In this document: positions 44,902 through 55,319 of the stretch, piece after piece
How the letters are laid out: each line of letters begins with the position of its first letter
Numbering within the stretch: the first letter of the stretch is position 1
Source of the DNA: Phytophthora quininea
Taxonomy: Eukaryota > Oomycota > Peronosporomycetes > Peronosporales > Peronosporaceae
Direction: 5' to 3'
Assembly: GCA_011947345.1 (NCBI GenBank)
Contig: JAAVTG010000199.1
Coordinates: 1-64,000, forward strand
Length of the DNA: 64,000 bases
Position numbers and translations under genes: made by a program
Notes under the pieces: model-generated
Told to the model about the DNA's origin: nothing
The model's database searches: none
The model's input: only the letters and a program-made list of their open reading frames with translations

Positions 44902-47900
44902 TGAGGTCGATGACGTTATCGCTGATAACGCCATCGATGGCATGACGCTTCTGGAGCTGCACCATTTCGTGGTTCGTGTTCTGGTCTCCCCACGTGAGCA
45001 GCACGCTCTTCATGTCCTTCTTCACGAGTGGAGCGAGCTCCGGCGTCTCGAGGAACGCATTCGAGTTAGACACGATGCCCTGCAACTTTTCCATTTTGGC
45101 GAGGTTGGTCGCGAATTGGAGCGTCATACGCGCGTCCATCGCATTCGGCGCCATGGAGCCGTACGTCAGGAACAGCACAGGGTATTTGGTCTGTTTGGCG
45201 CGCAGAGCGATGCACACACTCGGGTCAAAGCACGAGAAGAAAATGCGTCGCGGGCCGGCGTGGTCAAAGACGCACTCGAGCACCTTATCGACGTAAGCAT
45301 TCACGGCAAACTGGCTGGAGCTTCGCATTGTTGCGCGGGAGAATGGGTCCGGGTACTTGATCTCGATATTCAAACCAACTTCAGCTGGCACATGCTTGAG
45401 GAGATCCTCTAGTCGAGGGAAGAAATCCACAAGATGCTCTTCGTCTTCCTCGGTCTGCAGTTTGGCATCGCAGGAAAAGGCTCTCGCTTCGGAGAGAGAA
45501 CTTTCTTGTCTCCTTGAAGACGCGCCCAGTGCTTCTTGACTCGGTTTTGTAGCGCTTGGGTTTTGCTTCCTTTGTGTGGCACTGGAGCGGTGTGGGACTG
45601 CGTGAGTTGGCGATACGTCATGTCGTGGATCCCGATCTCGTACATTTCAGGTTTGGTGCCAAACGATTCTGCATGTTTATCCTCCAGCCCAACGTTCACG
45701 AGGAAGTCGTGGTAAATGACAGGCACCCGGTCCTTTGTAAGTTGGACGTCGAACTCCACGAAATCCGCGCCACTTCGCCCTGCCAAGATCAACGACGCGA
45801 GTGTGTTTTCGCGAGTCAATGCAAGGCGGTACCCGTCCACCTGATAGTATGACCGCCCCATTCCTCGATGTCCAATAGTGAGGGGCGGTTTCTCACGCCA
45901 ATAAGAGCGCCACACATTAGCGATGTTGTTCTTTGGGTGCGCAAACGGTGTCAGAATAAGGTACGAGAGCGTGAGCTGCCCTACAAGTCCTTGCCCTGTT
46001 GCATCTCCAACGCCCGTACAAAAGATCGGAATGGTCAAGTCTGCCTCGCCATGCGTTCCAAGCTGAGATGGAAGAAGATAAGCAGATCCCAAGAGCTCGT
46101 TTTTCCCGCAAGCTCCAGTCTTTGCATCCAGGTCACAGTCGTAAATGTCAAACGTCCAGCGGTGCGAAAGCCCGTTGTTATGCCCATCCAAAGTGGTGGC
46201 AGGAGCTTTCACATAAAACACTTGGGCACGGATGCCGTCGGTGTAATGCAAGCTTGTTGTGTTCTTCACTGGAGCTGCAGTCGTCGCTTTGTGCTTCATT
46301 CGAATATAGTCACATCGGATTCGAGTGACCTTGTCCGCTCCGAGTACAGAGATCAGCGTCTCCGCATCCAAGAGATAGCACGTTACATCGCTTTTCGCTT
46401 TGAACAGCGCAGGTTGCTTGGACCAGCGACTGAAGAGACCCATCTCGTTAAAGTAGGAATCGCTGCCCAATGTGCCGATGACATGAGACCCACGAGACGA
46501 TCCCGGTCCACAGAGTTCCACGTCGCCAGACTCGACATAAAACACAGTTCGCTTTTGTTCGGCATATCGTAAGATGACATCGTTCTTGGAGTATTTTTGC
46601 TCGATGGCCTTTTCGGTCAGGCGGGCAACATCCGAAGGCTCGAGCGACCGGGTAAAGGCCAGTTTGGATACCCATCCGGCGGTTGTCGTCTTTGAGGAAG
46701 GCTGCTCGCATGGACGATCGTTATTCAGGTACACGGAGGCATCAGCGCGACCTTGCTGTTGGTACCTCGCTAAGAGCTGGCGAAGCTCAGTGGAGTCTTT
46801 GTCCAGTAACGCAGCACTTTTAGACTCGACAGGCACAGACTCCCATGTGACTGCAGACCCGCCGCTCACACTCTGCTTTGTTGGCGCACAATTGTCTTGC
46901 GGTTCCTGGTTGCTGTGCTTCATGCGCCTTTCGTGGCGAAGGTCAATCGCCACGCGGTTGCTATCTCGCTCACCATTAAGCCATTGAATGGCTGATTTAG
47001 TAGGGTCGAAGCTTCCGATCCAAATCTGCATCTCCGCCGTATTTGACGCAGGGTTGAGCCACCCGCTCTCGACGTACTCTTGTAGGTCTGCATTAAGCGA
47101 GCCAGAAACGCCGTAGAAGCCGTCATCGTGTTTAATGCAGGAGAGGCTTCCTGCGACGTTCCCTTGCTGTCCGCAGCAGTAAAAACATCATCTTGCGTGA
47201 GAACTTCCAACTCTGCAAACTGCAGCGCGCTCGAGGCACTCGCGTACTGCAAGCGCACATAGCGGCCTTCAACGGGGCCCGTCGTGTCATTTGCAAAGGT
47301 CAGCGACCGCACACGTCTGTCGTGAGACTTTTCCATCTCAATTGCTCTGACAGAAGCTGCATCGCTCGACGCCTTGGCTTGCGCGTCTGCTAAACAGTCG
47401 GGTCCTTTTCCCAGCGGCTCCTTTGAGATGAACACCCACAGAGGCGGCTCCGGAGACGACGTCGATGCCTTGGACGTGACTGGCGGTCGGCCGTGCGGGT
47501 GTCTCGCCTGCTCGTGGTACGTCATGGCGTTCCACAAATGGATGCTCGAGATGCTGACCTGCTTGCCCAGGTCCACCCCCACCACGGATTGGTCTCCTTG
47601 TTGGTGCGGCAGCAGCGCCACTCCTGGAAACCGTTAGTGTTGCCATTGACGCCTAGTTGGGCCTCCCGCAGCCCTGGGGCCGGTGCTCGCTGAGTCGAGT
47701 ACGTCGAGCTCTGCGTGGCCTCAGCGCCAAGCGCCACGTTGGTGCCGGGCGCGACAGTCAGCGTCCGGTTGCCCGGAAGCCCCTCCCACGTGAGCAGCTC
47801 GCGCGTCGCCTCGTGCTTGGCCACGTACTTGTACTCGATCGTGTCGATGGCTGCGAGCTGCACCGTCGTGCGCCATGTGCTCTCTCCGCCGTCCTGTCGC

Positions 47901-48043
47901 CCAACGAGCTGGAGCGGCACGGCCTTCTCCACGTCCCAGGCTCCAAGCTCCGGCGCGCTTCCCAAGAGACACACGACGCGTTCGCGGGCGTCGTCCAGCA
48001 GTCGCACCGTGAACTCCACGTCGACGGCCTGCTGCGTTCCCAT
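44864..48043 (-). CDS. GPCPD1-like glycerophosphodiester phosphodiesterase, multidomain
   Basis: Order: CBM20 starch-binding domain (CLLGSAPELGAWDVEKAVPL, IEYKYVAKHE); F5/8-type discoidin-like region (VDLGKQVSISSIHLWN, GRYVRLQYASASSALQFAEL); cyclic-nucleotide-binding fold (SKNDVILRYAEQKRTVFYVE, LGSDSYFNEMGLFS); a beta-rich middle; and a C-terminal GDPD TIM barrel (TIGHRGMGRSY, RENTLASL, DFVEFDVQLT, VIYHDF). Catalytic His, Glu and Asp are present. CBM20 plus GDPD is the GPCPD1 plan (glycerophosphocholine hydrolysis); the two central modules are additions. The cNMP cassette lacks the usual Arg, so binding is doubtful. Breaks at 45475-45478, about 47150 and 47576-47580. Start MGTQQ at 48043. Confidence 0.75.
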
Positions 48044-48790
48044 CCTTCTTGTCCTGTGCCCCCCGAGGCGGATTCGCGAATGGCCACTGGTCCGGTGGCG
48101 ATCCGATGGCACCGGATCGCGTCCGTTTATTGCCATCGATCCTGCAAGTAGGACGTTGAAGCGAATCTTGGAGAAAGATGCCTCTCGCCATCACGGTATA
48201 GTATAGCTCTGGGCCATCGCATGCGGAGAATGGCATCACAGCCACAGACCATGACGGCGACACTAATTGCTGCAGTGGCGTGCTAATCCCCATCGTGCAG
48301 GATCTGTCATTCCCACAGCGCTCGGAAGTGGTTCGAGCATGGAGAAGGCTTCTTGGGGCAGTACGTCAAGTGGCAGCCTATGAATCGTAGCGCTCGACGC
48401 TGGTAAGACTCTACGAAACGGGGTGCGTCGTGAGGCGATCGGTGAGGTGCGGTAGCGTGGATTTGGCGAGCGCTGCTGCAGACGTCCGAAACGCATTCGA
48501 CGACGAACCTGCCAGAGCTGCGTCCGCATCGGTTGCTGATCTCAAGCTCATCGATTTGGTCGACAGGTACTAGCGAGCAGGCTTAAGGCGGAGATCATTC
48601 TGGCTGAGTCTTGTTTGGTTTGCCACCGCCAGCATCGCTTTTTGCTCCTTAGTGGCCGCATTTTCAAGTCCACAACAATTTCTTAGGCTGCGTACTGCCA
48701 TTCCGCTGCAATGATCCGACGGATTGTCCGTTCCGCTGTTTTGTTTGTAGTGCACGACTTCACTGCTCACCGATCCGCCAGTTTGAACCG
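48044..48790. other. Intergenic/transposon flank, no gene recognised
   Basis: Short open pieces without recognised domain (a plus-strand run coding SVADLKLIDLVDRY near 48530 has no ATG). Motifs ATTCCGCTG and GTTCCGCTG at 48696-48740 match the array at 49941-50099 on the other side of the Harbinger remnant. Confidence 0.35.
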
Positions 48791-49082
48791 TCAAATGTAG
48801 TCAAGACCGAGAGCATCAAAAGCAAACGTGTATTTAGTTGTAGAGGAGACAACCTGCCTTGCTGAACTACAACGTTTTCTACTGGAAATCCGTGTTGCCC
48901 GCCAAAAACTCCTGGACAAAGTAGAACCTGCACTCGTCATCCATGCCGCAGTACATCGTTGCGGCGTTCGGGTTCGTGGCCAGCAGTTGATTAAACCGGA
49001 AACGTGCAGCCACCTCAATCGTGCTCGCTAGCTGGTCCTTGAACTCTTTGATCGCAACGTCAGACCGCGAAAGTTTGCACAT
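48791..49082 (-). CDS. Short hypothetical open frame, doubtful
   Basis: Begins MCKLSRSDVAIKEFKDQLA at 49082 and reads through RFRFNQLLATNPNAATMYCG; a frame break near 48890 would continue to TKYTFAFDALGLDYI. No family recognised. It sits beside a transposase remnant, so it could be transposon-derived. Confidence 0.25.
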
Positions 49083-49135
49083 ACGATCACCCTCTCGGCG
49101 AGCTGCAGTTCAACATGACTTCGTGATCCCGGAAG

Positions 49136-49874
49136 GTGTGTTTTGCTACTGATTTCAAAGATGCTATACCAACTAAATGTTCACTGTTTGCAACAGGAAA
49201 ATATTACCTAGGTGTTGCTACTCCTGGCTCGAGGAACTGCAGGGACCGAGGTTGGAATGAATGGAATCTCTATTCCATGGCGAGTTCCGAACTAACTGAT
49301 AACAAACCACCCTCCCGAGGGGTTTCTCCCAAGGGCGGCGAAACGACTAACCGCGAGTTCATGGTAAATAGGTCTGTAACGGACCATTGCCGGCAACACT
49401 TGGAGACGCTGGTTATGCCTTAACCAGGCACACGTTGACGCCAAACAGAGGCGTCAGGTACCACCTAAAGGAATTTGGCCAGGGAAGTCAAAACCACAGA
49501 CAAAGGAAGAGCTTTTAATCTGCGGCACTCATCGTTACGCAACGTCATCGAAAGGACCTACGGCTCCATCAAAAGAATTCCCGATCCTCCAATCGATGCC
49601 CAACTACGAGCTGGGCGCGCAGGTGGGCCTCGTGCAAGCCACGTTTGCGATCCACAATTTCATTCGTTGCCATAAAGATGAATTTGCGGACAAGGAGCTT
49701 CAGAACAGCCGTGCGAGGGAAGAAGACATCACGGAGGCCGCACAAAGAGCTGCTGGAACTGACGAGATGGACGACGCATCAATGAAACAGGTTCGCCATA
49801 AGATAGCATCCGACATGTGGCAAAGCTACCTTGTAGTATTCGTATCTGGTAGAGATGGCGAGGTTGTTGTCTAA
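49136..49874 (+). mobile_element. PIF/Harbinger transposase remnant (DDE_Tnp_4 C-terminal part)
   Basis: Pieces of one transposase in order: FKDAIPTKC and TGKYYLG, then (after a nested insertion, 49213-49398) GYALTRHTLTPNRGVRYHLK and EFGQGSQNHRQ, FNLRHSSLRNVIERTYGSIK, and MPNYELGAQVGLVQATFAIH followed by NFIR. These match the end of Harbinger DDE_Tnp_4 transposases. The N-terminal part with the first catalytic Asp residues is missing. Frame breaks include one at about 49575. Not expected to be active. Confidence 0.75.
49213..49398. mobile_element. 186-bp insertion with short terminal inverted repeats inside the transposase
   Basis: Begins TGTTGC and ends GCAACA (perfect 6-bp inverted ends). 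Flanked by CTAGG (49208-49212) and CTTGG (49399-49403), a likely 5-bp target duplication with one change. Removing it rejoins the codons for YYLG and DAGYAL of the Harbinger transposase. A small non-autonomous element; family unknown. Confidence 0.6.
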
Positions 49875-49940
49875 TAGCATTCGTTCATGAAACAAAAGTT
49901 CGCGTTGGAAATTATGTGTTCAAAAGGCAGCTCGCGCTCA

Positions 49941-50099
49941 ATCCGCTGGATCAATCCGCTATCTGCCGGAATTCGGGAGGATTGAATCCGCTGGAATATG
50001 GCCATTTATCCGCTCGAATTATATGCAGTACGCGCCAGCGGATCGGCCGTTCCGCTGGAAAGAAAATTCCGCCGGAATTGGCCCCATTCCGCTGGAATT
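49941..50099. repeat. Cluster of eight TTCCGCTGGAA-like motifs
   Basis: Starts near 49941, 49954, 49986, 50008, 50035 (inverted), 50050, 50067 and 50087; consensus (A/T)TCCGCTGGAAT, each a near-palindrome TTCC-N3-GGAA. The pair CCAGCGGA/TCCGCTGG forms an 8-bp inverted repeat around 50039-50059. It lies 74 bp upstream of the RBM45-like ATG. Could be promoter sites or subterminal repeats of the Harbinger element. Confidence 0.6.
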
Positions 50100-50172
50100 T
50101 GGCACTGCAGACGCACTCTTATTCCAAAAACAAGTCTAAAACACAATTTGTCGTAAATCGCGAATATCACAG

Positions 50173-53100
50173 ATGGAGCCGACGAGTGACGGCGGCCGCG
50201 CGCCGCATACCCAAGCTGCCGACGACGAGGCCATGAAGAAGCCACCGCTGAAGGCTCCGGCCGTGCCGGACCCACGCCAGTGCGAGCTTTCGCGGCTCTT
50301 CATCGTGTGCGGACGCGGCCGCAAGCTGGACGAGCTCCAGACGCTCTTCTCGGCCTTTGGCGCCATCAAACACCTGCATCTGGCGCTGGACCGCAGCAAG
50401 AAATCGCGGGTCGGTCGACAGTTCACGAAGCAGCGTACTTACGCTATTGGATATCGCGCAACTGACAGCTCTGATGCGATCACTGTAGGGCTTCGCATTC
50501 TTGCAGTATGAGGACCCGGCCAATGCAGCAGTTGCCATCGAGAAGCTGGACCACATGAAGCTGGACGACGGACACATTCTCAAGGTTATTGCCGTGATCG
50601 ACAGCGACATAATGCAGGACCTGACGCGTATCTCGACTGTTGTTTTGTTCGCACAGGTGACTATTGCTAAGGAGAAGCCTGTGGGTGGCAATGGTAAATT
50701 GAAGCGGGACCAACACGCTCGACAAGATATGGATGGGAAGGTGGACGGGACTGGACGAGATGATGACGGAGGCAACGACGTGAGAGTTCCAGGCAAGCGG
50801 CAACGTTCGAGCCCGCCTGTGGCAGCCATGCCATTTGGACCGAGGTGCATATCTCCGGTGTTTCAGCTGCACCCCAAAGTGCCTTCTGGTTTTACTACAA
50901 CCGGGTTTTTCAAGAACGAAGTGCCAGTAATCAGTCCGCCAAGTACAGGAAATGGCATATTGATGACCACAGGTGTGCACGAGGTCCTGCGCGCTATGGT
51001 GAACGCTGTGGAGAAGCAAGAAGCTCAGAAGGACCCGAATAACGATCTTTTCGCCACATACCAGCGCGAAATTGCACGAAACGCAGATGAAATACACCAC
51101 CCACATGGAGGTTTGAAAGTTCTCGTCTCGGGGGCAACGAAGATCGAAGATGAAAACAGCACTGAGTCACTTGCGTCAAGCATTCGCTCAGTATCGCTGA
51201 CGTCAACGCCATTGGCAACGCACAGTTCTCCGTTGAATGTTCTAGGAACATCTAGACCAGCGGTAAGAGAAAGTGGTGGGCTCATTCCAGCCCGTTTTGG
51301 GAAATTGCATTTACGCAGACGACGGCAAAGCCTAGATGGCAGCAGCTCGAGTGGATCTGATAGTAGCGGTGTTCGGCGGAAACGAAGCAACACGACGTCT
51401 TCTCCGCCAGCACTAAAATCCGGTGCTGCCGGCAACCATCAGGCTTGGTCTCCGTCAAGAAAGCTTTCTGATCGAAGCGACATCAGTCTTTCGCCAGATG
51501 CTTTGAAAGCCGAGATAATCGCGAAAAAGCAATGCAAGCGGCAGTCTTCCGATAATACTATTGAAGAATCACATCGAGCGGCGAAGCAGCGGGCAACGCG
51601 TGGGAAGGACAACAGAAATGCCAATGAATTAAGCGAAGTGCCTATACGCCACTCCATTCTCAACGCTGGAAGCAAGGAAAATACGGAAATCAAACTTGAG
51701 TGTAAATCGGAGGCACTGCGTGCCAGACTATTCTTCACATCGACTTACAAGGTACCACCCGGCATTTCGATGCCGTGCTACACTCTAGCTAATTTCCGCT
51801 TTCTGTTTAGTTTACTGAGCAGGAGCTGGAAGCTATGTTCGCGGTATATGGCGATTTTGAATCCGTAGAATTGGTCAAGAGCTTTGGCCGCGTGAAGACA
51901 ATGGCTTATGTTTGCTATTCAAAGGTATGATTGTTGCAAGTTGAAACGCATTAAGAGCACGCACTGATCCATGCGCAAAATTGTTCAGCCTTTGACAGCG
52001 GCATTTGTGGTCAAATCTTTTCGCGAAGAATCGTCGCAGGGAGAAGAAGACCCAGAGAAAGCTGAATTCATGGCGGTGAGTGTGCAATTACGAAGGCGAA
52101 CGCAATGGTTCTGACGAAGGGTTATAATGCTCGCAGCTGTCTTTTGCTCACGAATCCGGCAGAGCCCACTCCACACCACCTCAGCGAGTGGAGCTAGCAA
52201 ACATTCACTCAGAACCTCGTCCTAAAGGATTAACCCTCACACCTACAAGTGCGTCAGCATTTGTGTCGACGAGCGGGACTGATCGGCTATGGGTACTCCT
52301 GTTATACGATCGGTATTTGGCCACACATATGCTGTCCTCGGTGGTGTCGTCGTTCACGGGTATGGAATTCATGGACATTAAGGTCGTTAAAAGCACGGGG
52401 AAGCTCAGGGGTCGCCTTTGTGAAATTTGATAGCGAGGAAAATGCGACGGAGGCCGCTCTTCAACTCCACCAGATGGAACTCCCCTCGGCTCTGGCAAAT
52501 TTTTGCAAGCTATCGTCATTCTGGCGCCGAGCTTATTCACCGCAACTCATGGGAATAATGCAATTACCAACAACGATTCTTTGCGCCTGGATCGTGCGTC
52601 TGGCGATCGAGTAGTTACCGGTTCTTTGGAAGATGTGGACTTGCGCGCGGTGGAGGCGCGCTTTGCACACCTAATGCGGAGCAGCGAGCATCAACATGCA
52701 AGAGAGGGATACTACTTTCCGCAGTATTCTCCAAACGGAGGATCAACGAATGACGTGGAGCTCCAGATTTCCCCGATGGCCGCTAACACGCTTCCGCCGT
52801 ATCTCTCGACAGGACTCCACTCGTCAATGGGCATGTCAACAGGAATGGAGTATTATCCGATGCAGCTCCTCCCGTACCCATCGCCCCAGCAACAACAGCA
52901 ATTCCAGCCGTATCCTACCTTCGGAGGCTCTACAAATTATCCGCAGATGCCTCAGAATCAAACCTTTGGGGCTAGTGCCTCTGGGTGGATGGAAACCTCG
53001 TCATACTACCAAGGCGGGGCTCCTCAATATCCGTTTTCGTGCGGCCCTGAGCAAGAAATGGCATTTCCTGTTGCTCCCGTCAGCAATGGTAACGATGCAA

Positions 53101-53516
53101 TGAGCAGTAGCGATGCATATGGCCCGCCAAAACCACGCTCCTCATCCGAGCAAATGGATGTCCAAGATGACAGCAGTAGCTGCAGCAGTCAACAGACGTT
53201 TACTTCCATTCAGGTCGCCACGAACGAACCAATCGAGCTCGTTTCGCTGGTATGTACTCTCCAGGACTACCCAGGGGTGATGGCGTTCACAAAAGATGGC
53301 AGCGCTGGTATTGATAGGACAAGGTACTTGGTCGACTTCGCGAATGAAACGCAGGCTATCGAAGCCGCGCGTAATTTGGACGGATCACTTTGCGGAGGTC
53401 AAAGATTACGTGTGGAGAGGTCGACGGCTAGAAAACATTGTGGAGGTGGAGGGAAGGCTCGCGTAGGGTCCGGGCGGCGTAAGCGGCAACGCGTTGATCT
53501 GCGTAGTCGCAAATAA
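50173..53516 (+). CDS. RBM45-like RNA-binding protein, several RRM domains
   Basis: Exon 1 50173-50409; exon 2 starts at 50489 so that RNP1 reads RGFAFLQYED; intron 50585-50656 then restores LKVTIAKEKP. RRM1 has RNP2 LFIVCGRG. A long Ser-rich linker with RRRRQSLDGSSSSGSDS follows. RRM2 is split by introns (RARLFFTSTYK, then FTEQELEAMFAVYGDFESVE). RRM3 includes LWVLLLYDRY and VAFVKFDSEENATEAALQ; a Gln/Pro/Tyr-rich region and a degenerate last RRM follow. The basic tail ends RRKRQRVDLRSRK, a likely nuclear signal. Breaks: G run 52408-52411 and T run 52500-52504, each one base short. RBM45 is the closest architecture I recognise. Confidence 0.65.
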
Positions 53517-53665
53517 CATAAAATCACTTAAAGTAAAAGCACTTAGCCCCACTGCCATCTCACGAGAAATCACGATCAGGAAAGACCGCAGGGGCGACGA
53601 GGGTCCAGAAAAATAGCCCCGACGCCACCCATTGTGAAATAGCCTTGACCCACATTGTTGTGGTC

Positions 53666-55286
53666 TCATCGTCTTTTGAAGAAGATCTGGTAGATAGGGA
53701 AGATGAGTTGTCCTACAGTATATACAACAAGAAGTAAGGAGGCGTACCCGTCTGGACTTCCCCAGTTCGTGAGAACCATTGCCATGTACACTGAAGCCAT
53801 CACCATGAGCACATGGAACTGGTATTCGGGCACCACAGCGTAGCCAGTTACCTCTTTTGATATGCGTTGCTGCGTTATCCCGATGCTTTCAAATTCATCT
53901 CCGCCATCGTCAAGTTCTCTCTTCGACGTTGAGGAAAACAGAACTGTGCTGGTGGCTGACGTCCGCCAGCTCGTCCATGTGATCGTGAGCGCCGCGATCA
54001 AGGCATTCAAAATCACGCCAGACTGCTCTTGCTGCTTTGTTACGCTCGCTACTCCAAATTCCGTGTTGGGGTTTGACCGCACGGTCTGATAGCACAAGAA
54101 AACCAGATAAAGAGATATTACCGTCGACGGAAGAAGCCCCACGTTGACCCAGGTCATAACTAACAAAATACGGCGTTATCCTCTCACTCTAAAGCAATTC
54201 AAAGAATAGGACCATAAGTTTCGTACCACTCAATCCTGTGAGGACAACGACCGATAGCAGCGTCAGCAAGATGAACATCACGTTCAGATTAACTTGTCCG
54301 TAGCGCAGATACGAAATCGCAAGACCAGCAGTCGATAATGCCGTACAAATGAACACCAGTACAAGATACAATCCCTCCCTGAGCACAAAGACAATTAGTA
54401 TAGAGACGCAATCGTACCTACGGGGCCTTACCATATAGATTTGGAGCCACCTCCGAGTGTTGCATCGAAGCTGCTACCCAAAAGGGCGTGGCGGGCGTCG
54501 TCGTCGCGGTCTGCTTCGTCCATCTTGTCCAAAATATAGTCTCGAAGGCTATCTGCAAAGTGAACCTCATTAGCTTCACCACTCCGTCACGTGGAGTTAA
54601 ACCCCTCCTACATGTTGAGTCCATAATGATGATGATCTGGAGAATGATAAACAATGCCGAAGCTACTCGCGAGAGATCCACATAACCATCGAAAAAGTCT
54701 ACCCACCAAATCAATCGACGGTAACTTGCTAGGCGTTGGCACTCATCTCTCTATTCTTACCGTCAGGAATGAACAGCGATGCAACGAGCATTCCCCGTAG
54801 AACGGCAGCTGGAAGAGCAGCATGCAGCACACATTCTCGCAGCCCTGAGCGACCGCGCAGCTCAGCAGCGACGTCAGCACGAAAAAGCAGACCAAGCTGA
54901 AGCTAATCCTGCAATATGACGAGTTGCATTTAGAATAACTGGAATAATATGTATCTCGTCTCAGTGACCTGTAGACGAGCTGGTTCCCGACGCAAACGTC
55001 GGCATAATGGGCCTCACTGCATCCGGAGAAGACCCCGAGGTATGAGAGGTAGTCTGCGCAATGGAAGTGGCTCTGTTAGCGGGCATAACGCTTGAAGGAC
55101 AGTAACTGACTGCATACTCTCTCCAACGGCGCGAACTACGCCTGCGCCGACTGCACTCACGAAGAAGAGCGAGACGTAACCCACTCGTGTCATGTTGGGC
55201 AAGTTTTCGAAAGTGCAGAAACGGTTAATATTTTGCTCAAGTTGTCGTAAGACTTGTACAATGTATTTGGGATGATTTGTATTCAC
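53666..55286 (-). CDS. Serinc (TMS1/TDE1) multipass membrane protein
   Basis: About six exons. Recognisable order: NMTRVGYVSLFFVSAVGAGV; NQLVYRISFSLVCFFVLT, with VYRIS made across an intron; RGMLVASLFIPD; later membrane segments (GLYLVLVFICTALSTAGLA); WVNVGLLPSTVISLYLVFLC with YQTV; a loop with DEFESIGITQQ; and FHVLMVMASVYMAMVLTNWG near the end, typical of Serinc. In relatives it sits in plasma or vacuolar membrane and affects lipid distribution. A frame break lies near 54865. The N-terminal exon (from 55286) is uncertain because the usual Cys-rich first helix is not seen. Same strand as DRC1, whose stop is 33 bp upstream. Confidence 0.75.
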
Positions 55287-55319
55287 CCTTAGAAAGTATA
55301 CTTTAACTTTTTGTTTTTG

